In this document: piece by piece, positions 16,403 through 22,866 of the stretch | Numbering within the stretch: the stretch's first letter is position 1 | Layout: each line of letters begins with the position of its first letter | Origin: Xanthobacter autotrophicus | GTDB taxonomy: Bacteria > Pseudomonadota > Alphaproteobacteria > Rhizobiales > Xanthobacteraceae | Assembly: GCF_029991245.1 (NCBI RefSeq) | Contig: NZ_JAIVFO010000015.1 | Span: 1 to 46,525 of the forward strand | DNA: 46,525 bases | Reading direction: 5' to 3' | The notes under the pieces: model-generated | Seen by the model: the letters and a program-made list of their open reading frames with translations, nothing else | Database searches by the model: none | What the model was told of the DNA's origin: nothing | Made by a program: the position numbers and the translations under genes

Positions 16403-16564
16403 CGGAAAGCAGGCCCTGCGGCAATAACTTAAACAGAATGGCTCCGCCGTCCACGAGGGCGGCGGCAGACGGGGAATAGAAGGACCTTTCAGCGTCATGC
16501 TGCAGATGATATTCAGGTCAGTCTCTCCGGTACATAGCCGGCGGTCGCAGCGGCACGGGCAGCC

Positions 16565-17782
16565 ATGATGTATCAGGCGTATCAAACCCAGTCCGACTTG
16601 ATGGGCCCCATCCGCTTTCTGGCGGGGCTCGCACGCCAGACCCTCACGGGTCCGCTCATCAACGGCTACGGCCATGCCGGCCTGCGCCATCTCGCCGCGG
16701 CCTACGAACTGGTGGAGCGCACCGGCCTCAGCCATGGGCGCCCCGACTTCGGCCTCAGCACGGTGGAGGTGGGCAACCGCGAGGTCCAGGTCACCGAGGA
16801 GAAGGCGGCGGTGCTGCCCTTCGGCACCCTGCTGCGCTTCAAGAAGGACGTGGACATCGCCCAGCCCCGCGTGCTGGTGGTGGCGCCCCTCTCCGGCCAT
16901 TTCGCGACGCTGCTCACCAACACCGTCAAGACGATGCTGCCGGACCATGACGTGTACATCACGGACTGGCACAACGCCCGCGACGTGCCGTTGTCGGCCG
17001 GTCCGTTCGCCTTCGACGACTATGTCGAGCATGTCATCAAGTTCCTCGAGATCATGGGGCCGGGGTCCCACCTCGTGGCCGTGTGCCAGCCGTGCGTCCA
17101 GGCGCTGGTGGCCGCTGCGGTGATGGCGCAGGACAAAAATCCCGCCGCGCCCGCCTCCATGACGCTCATGGCGGGGCCCATCGACTGCCGGATCAACCCC
17201 ACCAAGGTGAACGAGCTCGCCACCTCCAAGCCCATGTCGTGGTTCGAGAAGAACCTCATCGCCACGGTGCCGAAAGGGTTCGCCGGCTCGGGCCGCAAGG
17301 TCTATCCCGGCTTCGTCCAGCTCACCGCCTTCGTCAGCATGAACGTGAACCGGCACGTCAAGGCCCATATCGACCTCTACAACGCCCTTGCCGAAGGCGA
17401 CGACGAGAAGGCCGAGTCCACCAAGGCGTTCTACGACGAATATTTCGCGGTACTGGACCTCGATGCCGAGTTCTACCTGGAGACGGTGAAGTACGTGTTC
17501 CAGGAATATCGCCTGCCCAAGGGCGAGCTGACCTATCGCGGCCAGCCCATCGACTTCAAGGCCATCCGCAAGACGGCTTTGCTGACGGTGGAAGGCGAGC
17601 GGGACGACATCTGCTCCATCGGCCAGACCATGGCGGCGCAGGATATCTGCTCGGGCCTGCGGCCCCACAAGAAGCGCCACCACATGCAGGCGGGCGTGGG
17701 CCATTACGGCGTGTTCTCCGGCCGCAAATGGGCCGGGCAGGTCTATCCCATCGTCCGCAACCACATCCTCTCCAGCGACTGA
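16565..17782 (+). CDS. phaZ: Intracellular polyhydroxyalkanoate (PHB) depolymerase
   Basis: 405-residue alpha/beta-hydrolase degrading native PHB granules in the cytoplasm. The nucleophile region VAVCQP places Cys174 where the Ralstonia PhaZ1-type enzymes carry their catalytic cysteine instead of serine. GERDDIC and GVGHYGVFSG near the C-terminus hold the likely catalytic Asp and His. No signal peptide, as expected for the intracellular type. The start is ATG 16565 or the adjacent ATG 16568; no strong ribosome site is visible. With adc, patatin and the thioesterase nearby, the window suggests carbon-reserve turnover. Possible PhaR-like motifs lie upstream. Confidence 0.95.
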   Translation: MMYQAYQTQSDLMGPIRFLAGLARQTLTGPLINGYGHAGLRHLAAAYELVERTGLSHGRPDFGLSTVEVGNREVQVTEEKAAVLPFGTLLRFKKDVDIAQPRVLVVAPLSGHFATLLTNTVKTMLPDHDVYITDWHNARDVPLSAGPFAFDDYVEHVIKFLEIMGPGSHLVAVCQPCVQALVAAAVMAQDKNPAAPASMTLMAGPIDCRINPTKVNELATSKPMSWFEKNLIATVPKGFAGSGRKVYPGFVQLTAFVSMNVNRHVKAHIDLYNALAEGDDEKAESTKAFYDEYFAVLDLDAEFYLETVKYVFQEYRLPKGELTYRGQPIDFKAIRKTALLTVEGERDDICSIGQTMAAQDICSGLRPHKKRHHMQAGVGHYGVFSGRKWAGQVYPIVRNHILSSD

Positions 17783-17904
17783 CGCCACGACGATGAACCG
17801 TCCGGCGGCCGGGCGGCGTCCGCCCCCGCCGCCACCCGACACAGCCTGACGGGCCAGGGGAGCCGGACCAGAGCCGGCCTCACCCTGGCCCGGAGATCTG
17901 CTCC

Positions 17905-19188
17905 GTGCCCCAAGCTCCTGCCCCACCCCCGTCCGAACGGCTGCGGGACCACCCGGCCTTTCTGCTCTTCTGCATCAGCCGCATCGCCTCCGCCTTCGCC
18001 TACCAGATACTGGGCGTGGCGGTGGGCTGGCTGATCTATAGCCTCACCGGCAGCGCGGTGGCGCTGGGGCTGGTGGGCCTCGCCCAGTTCCTGCCTCTCC
18101 TCCTCTTCAGCCTGATCGCCGGGCATGCCGCCGACGTGTTTGACCGCCGCCGCATCGTCGTCATCGGCCATGCCGTCGCGGCCGTGACGCTTGCCCTGCT
18201 GGCCTTTGGCCTTGCGGAGGGGATGGTCGGCCTTGTCGCCATCTACGTCGCGGTGGTGGTGCACGGCGCCTGCCGCGCCTTCGTGCACCCCACCATGGCG
18301 GCGCTGCTGCCCCGCCTCGTGCCTGGAGAACTGCTGCCGCGGGCGTTGGCGGTGTCCTCCTCCTCCATGCAGATCGCGACCATCACCGGGCCGGCCGCGG
18401 GCGGCTTCGCCTATGCGTTCGGCGCCACCGCGCCGCTGGCGGGCGCCGCCCTGTGCTACGCTGCTGCCGCTCTCACCATGATGGCGGTGCGTCACACCCA
18501 CGCCCCGGCGCCGCGCAGCGCGATGACCCTCGCAACCCTGGTCGAAGGCCTCGCCTTCATCCGCGGGCACAAGGTGGTGCTCGGCTCCATCTCGCTTGAT
18601 CTGTTTGCGGTGCTGCTGGGCGGGGTCACGGCGCTGCTGCCCATCTTCGCCGCCGATATCCTGCACGTGGGCGCGCAAGGTCTCGGCGCCTTGCGCGCCG
18701 CCCCGGCGGTGGGCGCCATGCTCATGGCGATGGTGCTCGCCCGCATGTCGCTGTCGCACCGGGTGGGGCACATGATGTTCGCCGCCGTCGTGGTGTTCGG
18801 CCTCGCCACCGTGGTGTTCTCCCTCTCGAGCAGTTTCCTCCTGTCGCTTGGGGCGCTGTTCGTGCTGGGGGCGGCGGACAATGTGAGCGTGGTCATCCGC
18901 TCCTCGCTGGTCCAGCTCTCCACCCCCGACGCCATGCGCGGGCGGGTGAGCGCCGTGAACTCGCTGTTCATCGGCACCTCCAACCAGCTGGGGGAGTTCG
19001 AATCGGGCATGGCCGCCGCCCTGCTCGGCGCGGTGGGCGCCGGGGTGGCCGGCGGCGTCGGCACCATCCTGGTGGCCGTGCTGTGGATGCGTCTGTTCCC
19101 CGACCTGCTGAAGGTCGACCGCATGCCCGCCCGCCCCGCGCGGACACATCCGGCGCAGACACACCCCCCGCAGGTCAAATCCGGCTGA
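17905..19188 (+). CDS. MFS transporter (EntS/DHA3-like)
   Basis: 427-residue major facilitator with about 12 hydrophobic segments. It has the family loop motif GHAADVFDRRRIVV (about residues 73-86) between helices 2 and 3, and the DAMRGRVSAVNSLFIGTSNQLGEFESG segment typical of the MFS_3/EntS-like exporters. These export siderophores, macrolides or other small molecules. It starts at GTG 17905 after a GGAG at 17892; no ATG fits. The last 20 residues are Pro/His/Thr-rich and variable. It follows phaZ by 122 bp on the same strand; a shared role is not evident. Substrate unknown. Confidence 0.88.
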   Translation: MPQAPAPPPSERLRDHPAFLLFCISRIASAFAYQILGVAVGWLIYSLTGSAVALGLVGLAQFLPLLLFSLIAGHAADVFDRRRIVVIGHAVAAVTLALLAFGLAEGMVGLVAIYVAVVVHGACRAFVHPTMAALLPRLVPGELLPRALAVSSSSMQIATITGPAAGGFAYAFGATAPLAGAALCYAAAALTMMAVRHTHAPAPRSAMTLATLVEGLAFIRGHKVVLGSISLDLFAVLLGGVTALLPIFAADILHVGAQGLGALRAAPAVGAMLMAMVLARMSLSHRVGHMMFAAVVVFGLATVVFSLSSSFLLSLGALFVLGAADNVSVVIRSSLVQLSTPDAMRGRVSAVNSLFIGTSNQLGEFESGMAAALLGAVGAGVAGGVGTILVAVLWMRLFPDLLKVDRMPARPARTHPAQTHPPQVKSG

Positions 19189-19435
19189 GCCGATCCGGCA
19201 ACCGAGGACCGGGAGCCGCCGCAATCATTTGATTTGCCGGCTTTCATGCGCCTCTTCGGTTGACGCGCGGGCGCGCTTTTCCCATGGTGCCGCCGCCCGC
19301 GCATCCGTCGCGGGACTTTGCCCCCGACGCTGCGCCGACGAAGCGGTTACCGCCCCGTTGGTGCGCGTCCTGAAAATTGATGATCGAGCGGCGCCCGTGT
19401 CCCACGAACGCCGCCCCGACGAGGAGTGTAGCGCC

Positions 19436-20866
19436 ATGAGCGTCTGGCCGGTCCACGCGAAGATCGACGGCCCCATCGTGATGATCGGGTTCGGCTCCAT
19501 CGGCCGCGGCACCCTGCCGCTGATCGAGCGCCACTTCGATTTCGATCTCTCCCGCATGGTGGTGATCGACCCGGTGGCGGACCACAAGACGCTGCTCGAC
19601 GCCCGTGGCATCCGCTTCATCCAGTCGGAAGTCACCGCCGAGAATTATCGCGAGCTGCTCACCCCCCTGCTCACCAATGGCGGCGGGCAGGGCTTCTGCG
19701 TGAACCTCTCGGTGGACGTGTCGTCCATCGCGGTGATGGAACTCACCCGCGAGATCGGCGCGCTCTATGTGGATACGGTGATCGAGCCCTGGAAGGGCTT
19801 CTATTTCGACGAGACCATGGATAACGCCGCGCGCACCAACTACGCCCTGCGCGAGAGCCTGCTGGCCGCGCGCCGGCGCAATCCGGGCGGCACCACGGCG
19901 GTGTCCACCTGCGGCGCCAACCCGGGCATGGTGTCCTGGTTCGTGAAGCAGGCGCTGCTGAACATCGCTTCCGACACCGGCCTCGATCGGCCCGAGCCGG
20001 CGAGCCGCGAGGAATGGGCGCAGCTCGCCCGCGCGCTGGGCGTGAAGGGCATCCACATCGCCGAGCGCGACACCCAGCGCGCCCGCGAGCCCAAGGTGAT
20101 GGGCGAGTTCTGGAACACCTGGTCGGTGGAAGGCTTCGTGTCCGAAGGCCTCCAGCCCGCCGAACTGGGCTGGGGCACCCATGAGAAGTCCCTGCCGCCG
20201 GACGGCCGCACCCACGAGGCCGGCTGCGGCGCGGCCATCTATCTGCTCTCGCCCGGCGCCGCCACCCGCGTGCGCTCCTGGACCCCGACGCCGCAGGCCC
20301 AGTACGGCTTCCTCGTCACCCACAACGAGAGCATCTCGATTGCCGACTACCTGACGGTGCGCGACGGCGACGCCGTGCTCTACCGGCCCACCTGCCACTA
20401 TGCCTACCACCCGGCCAACGACGCGGTGCTCTCCCTGCACGAGATGTTCGGCAATGGCGGCCACTTCCAGGGCAAGTGGAAGATCCTCGACGAGCACGAG
20501 ATCGTGGACGGCATCGACGAACTGGGCGTGCTCATCTACGGCCACGCCAGGAACGCCTACTGGTTCGGTTCGCAGCTCTCCATCGAGCAGACGCGGGAAC
20601 TCGCCCCTTACCAGAACGCCACCGGCCTTCAGGTGACCTCCGCCGTGCTCGCCGGCATGGTGTGGGCGCTGGAGAACCCGACCGCGGGCATCGTGGAAGC
20701 GGACGAGATGGACTTCCACCGCTGCCTTGAGGTGCAGATGCCCTATCTCGGCCCGGTGATCGGCACCTATACGGACTGGACGCCCCTCACCGGCCGCCAG
20801 AAGCTGTTCCCCGAGGACCTGGACCTGGAAGACCCCTGGCAGTTCAAGAACATCATCGTGCGCTGA
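19436..20866 (+). CDS. hss: Homospermidine synthase
   Basis: 476-residue NAD-dependent enzyme making sym-homospermidine from putrescine, the characteristic polyamine of many alphaproteobacteria. The N-terminus has the Rossmann loop GFGSIG (18-23) after a short lead (MSVWPVHAKIDGPIVMI). VEPWKG/IEPWKGFYFDE and STCGANPGMVSWFVKQAL are family signatures. The start at 19436 follows GAGGAG at 19421-19426; the frame is open another 69 codons upstream but that part is unlike the family. Monocistronic: it ends with its own terminator. Confidence 0.96.
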   Translation: MSVWPVHAKIDGPIVMIGFGSIGRGTLPLIERHFDFDLSRMVVIDPVADHKTLLDARGIRFIQSEVTAENYRELLTPLLTNGGGQGFCVNLSVDVSSIAVMELTREIGALYVDTVIEPWKGFYFDETMDNAARTNYALRESLLAARRRNPGGTTAVSTCGANPGMVSWFVKQALLNIASDTGLDRPEPASREEWAQLARALGVKGIHIAERDTQRAREPKVMGEFWNTWSVEGFVSEGLQPAELGWGTHEKSLPPDGRTHEAGCGAAIYLLSPGAATRVRSWTPTPQAQYGFLVTHNESISIADYLTVRDGDAVLYRPTCHYAYHPANDAVLSLHEMFGNGGHFQGKWKILDEHEIVDGIDELGVLIYGHARNAYWFGSQLSIEQTRELAPYQNATGLQVTSAVLAGMVWALENPTAGIVEADEMDFHRCLEVQMPYLGPVIGTYTDWTPLTGRQKLFPEDLDLEDPWQFKNIIVR

Positions 20867-20927
20867 TTGTGCCGGCGGCAAACGCCGCCCACAACGGACG
20901 CCGCCTCAAACCGAGGATGCAGCTTCG

Positions 20928-20960
20928 ACAGGCCCGGCCCCGCGCCGGGCCTGTTCGTTT
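20928..20960 (+). terminator. Rho-independent terminator of hss
   Basis: ACAGGCCCGGC (20928-20938), loop CCCGC, GCCGGGCCTGT (20944-20954): a perfect 11-bp stem followed by TCGTTT. It lies about 60 bp after the hss stop on the plus strand. Confidence 0.85.
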
Positions 20961-21021
20961 GGGACGGGCGAAGACCGCGTCATCCTTCGACCGGAGCCAG
21001 GATGGTTTGCCTCAAGACGGC

Positions 21022-21112
21022 TTCGCTCAGGTACCACGCGGGCTGATTTCGCTTGGCCGACCAAACGCCGCGCGGGCGCCTTGCGTTTCCACTCAGGCGC
21101 CGCGCGGGTTGG
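21022..21112. repeat. Two copies of an intergenic CTCAGG-CCGCGCGGG element
   Basis: CGCTCAGGTACCACGCGGGCT (from about 21025) and ACTCAGGCGCCGCGCGGGTT (from about 21091) are related sequences in the gap between hss and aqpZ. A third, closer copy GCGCTCAGGTGCCGCGCGGG occurs at 31373-31392 in another intergenic gap. The three suggest a small dispersed intergenic repeat of this genome. Confidence 0.45.
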
Positions 21113-21125
21113 GGAGGGAGGAGGC

Positions 21126-21815
21126 TCAGTCCTCCAGAACCTTCAGCTTGAACAGCAGGCCGGCGAGATAGGCGCCCACCAGCGGCACCACGATGAACAG
21201 CCAGAGCTGGCCGATGGCCTTGCCGCCGGCGAACAGGGCCGGGCCGATGGAGCGGGCCGGGTTCACCGACACGCCGGTGACGGGGATGAACACGATGTGG
21301 ATCATCACCAGCGACAGGCCGATGGCGAGGCCCGCCGCCTGGGTGATGCCCGCCTTGGAGGTGGAGCCGAGGATCACCACCAGGAACACGAAGGTGCCCA
21401 CCAGCTCGGCCACGATGGCTGCGCCGAGCCCGTAGCCGCCGATATAGCCCTCGCCCCAGCCGTTCTGGCCGAGACCGGCAGTGGCGACATCAAAGCCCGC
21501 AAGCTTGCCCGAGGCGATGACGAACAGGATGGCCGCGCCGGCAATGCCGCCCAGCACCTGGGCGATGATGTACATGGGCACCTCGGAGGTGGGCAGACGC
21601 CCCGCCGCCCAGACGCCGATGGTGACCGCGGGATTGATGTGGCACCCCGAGACGTGGCCGATGCCATAGGCCATGGACGTCACCGCCAGGCCGAAGGCAA
21701 AGGCGATGGCGAGCATGCCGATGGGTGCGGAGCCATAGCCCGTCAGCACCGCAGACCCACACCCGAACAGCACCAGCACGGCGGTGCCGATGAACTCGGC
21801 CACATACTTGTTCAT
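21126..21815 (-). CDS. aqpZ: Aquaporin Z
   Basis: 229-residue water channel with six transmembrane helices and two half-helix NPA motifs, HINPAVT (about residue 60) and SVNPARS (about residue 180), as in AqpZ rather than the glycerol facilitator GlpF. The GYGSAPIGM and HVSGCHINPA stretches are typical AqpZ. The ATG at 21815 follows GGAGGGG; the frame stays open upstream without a better start. A 591-bp gap upstream holds two strong hairpins, one with a U-run in the aqpZ direction, so its leader may be controlled by attenuation. Confidence 0.95.
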   Translation of the reverse strand: MNKYVAEFIGTAVLVLFGCGSAVLTGYGSAPIGMLAIAFAFGLAVTSMAYGIGHVSGCHINPAVTIGVWAAGRLPTSEVPMYIIAQVLGGIAGAAILFVIASGKLAGFDVATAGLGQNGWGEGYIGGYGLGAAIVAELVGTFVFLVVILGSTSKAGITQAAGLAIGLSLVMIHIVFIPVTGVSVNPARSIGPALFAGGKAIGQLWLFIVVPLVGAYLAGLLFKLKVLED

Positions 21816-21884
21816 GCCAACCCCTCCCCGAACGGCGCACCGGTCAGCCCGGATCCCCAGGCATGGCCCGCGTGCGCGCTCTCC

Positions 21885-21944
21885 CAAAAATTTGGAGCCG
21901 GATTCACCCATCGGACCCAGGGTGCCTGATGGGATCCGGCTCCA
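21885..21944 (-). terminator. Terminator-like hairpin with U-run in the leader before aqpZ
   Basis: Arms TGGAGCCGGAT (21893-21903) and ATCCGGCTCCA (21934-21944) pair perfectly over 11 bp. After a 3-nt bulge, CCCATC (21907-21912) pairs with GATGGG (21928-21933). Read on the minus strand the stem is followed by AA then TTTTT (21890-21886), the form of an intrinsic terminator. It ends only about 70 bp before the aqpZ start. It either terminates an upstream small minus-strand transcript or acts as an attenuator of aqpZ. Confidence 0.65.
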
Positions 21945-22035
21945 GCGTGCAAGATCTCATCTGGCCGACGCTCCCGCCCAGCGAAATCCGCATCAGGGTT
22001 AAGATCAAGCCCGCAACCAAAAATGACCCACGCTC

Positions 22036-22077
22036 TCCACCGTATCTTTCCGCGAGCGCGCGGAAAGATACGGTGGA
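22036..22077. repeat. 19-bp perfect inverted repeat
   Basis: TCCACCGTATCTTTCCGCG (22036-22054) and its exact complement CGCGGAAAGATACGGTGGA (22059-22077) are separated by four bases (AGCG). There is no T-run on either side. CGCGGAAAGAT occurs a third time at about 22122-22132 as a direct repeat of the right arm. A perfect 19-bp palindrome is too long for chance; it may be an operator, a recombination site or the stem of a small RNA. The rest of the 591-bp aqpZ gap shows no supportable gene. Confidence 0.92.
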
Positions 22078-22406
22078 AGGGACGGAGGAATGGGGTGGAG
22101 GGAGGGGTCCGCTGCCTGATCGCGGAAAGATGAACAAATCCTGACCGACCAGATGCACCCGGTTCAGGTCGGCAGGCGTAAGACACAGGCACGCATCCTC
22201 CGTTGGGGGGACGACCACCGGCATGGGCCGTCCTATGCCCAGCGCAGCGACGCGCAGTGAAACGGCAATCCCCGAAGCGCAGCCGTGCGAAACGGATAGC
22301 GGTTCGGGCGAAGAACGCGCGGCAATACGCCAGCCGGATCCGGTCAGCTCAGGTCTTCCTGGCCGGTGAATCCGGTTTCGGAAGAGAACTTGTTCGAGAG
22401 ACAGCC

Positions 22407-22676
22407 ATGAAACGGTCTTCCCTCATCGCCATGGTCGGCGCCACGCTCGTCGGAGCGAGCCTGTTTGGCGGCGACCTCGTGCGGGCGTTCCCGGCCGCGG
22501 GCCCGGACGCCCTGGTCGCCGGCGCCGGCGCGCCCTACCGGTGGCAGGGCTACTGGAACACCACGACAACGGAGCCTGCCGGCCCCGGCAGCTTGTGCCC
22601 CTTCCGCAAGACCCTGCAGGTCTCCTGGGACGGCCCCCGGCTGAAGTGGCAGCGCACCTGCCCGGCCCCGGCCTGA
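22407..22676 (+). CDS. Small exported protein of unknown function
   Basis: 89 residues. The N-terminus MKRSSLIAMVGATLVGASLFGGDLV is a signal peptide or membrane anchor. The mature part is short, with a YRWQGYWNTTTTEP stretch and two cysteines (in SLCPF and RTCPAPA) about 20 residues apart that could form one disulfide. I do not recognise a family. The start at 22407 follows GAGAGA; the frame is open upstream but Arg-rich. The gene lies 190 bp before the large exported protein gene on the same strand, and the two may be expressed together or be functionally related (inference). Confidence 0.65.
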   Translation: MKRSSLIAMVGATLVGASLFGGDLVRAFPAAGPDALVAGAGAPYRWQGYWNTTTTEPAGPGSLCPFRKTLQVSWDGPRLKWQRTCPAPA

Positions 22677-22810
22677 CAGGCCGAACGACGGGCCACGCGC
22701 CCGTTTCGCCGATCCGATCGGCGCCAGCTCCGTCGCAAAGCCTGGAGCCGGCGCCCACCGACATTTGAAGGGGATGGGACCGACGCCACCGCAAGGTACC
22801 GCTGACGCTT

Positions 22811-22827
22811 GCCCGCGAACATGCTAG
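22811..22827 (+). promoter_or_regulatory. GCCCGCGAACATGCTAG element 40 bp before a start codon
   Basis: This 17-bp sequence matches the one at 35479-35495 at 16 of 17 positions. Here it ends 40 bp before the ATG of the large exported protein; there it ends 41 bp before the ATG of another exported protein. Same sequence, same distance, same type of product suggest a shared promoter core or operator. Regulator unknown. Confidence 0.5.
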
Positions 22828-22866
22828 TCCTCCCGCCGCCCCGACGGATCGGAAGGAAGTGACGTC

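Noticed and set aside
21904-22224. 106-codon minus frame upstream of aqpZ (MPVVVPPTEDACLCL...)
   Set aside because: It would run through a perfect 19-bp palindrome and the terminator-like hairpin, has only a weak ribosome site and no recognisable domain. A non-coding leader or small RNA explains the region better.
22142-22240. Possible riboswitch between aqpZ and the small exported gene
   Set aside because: I looked for cobalamin, TPP and other conserved cores and found none.
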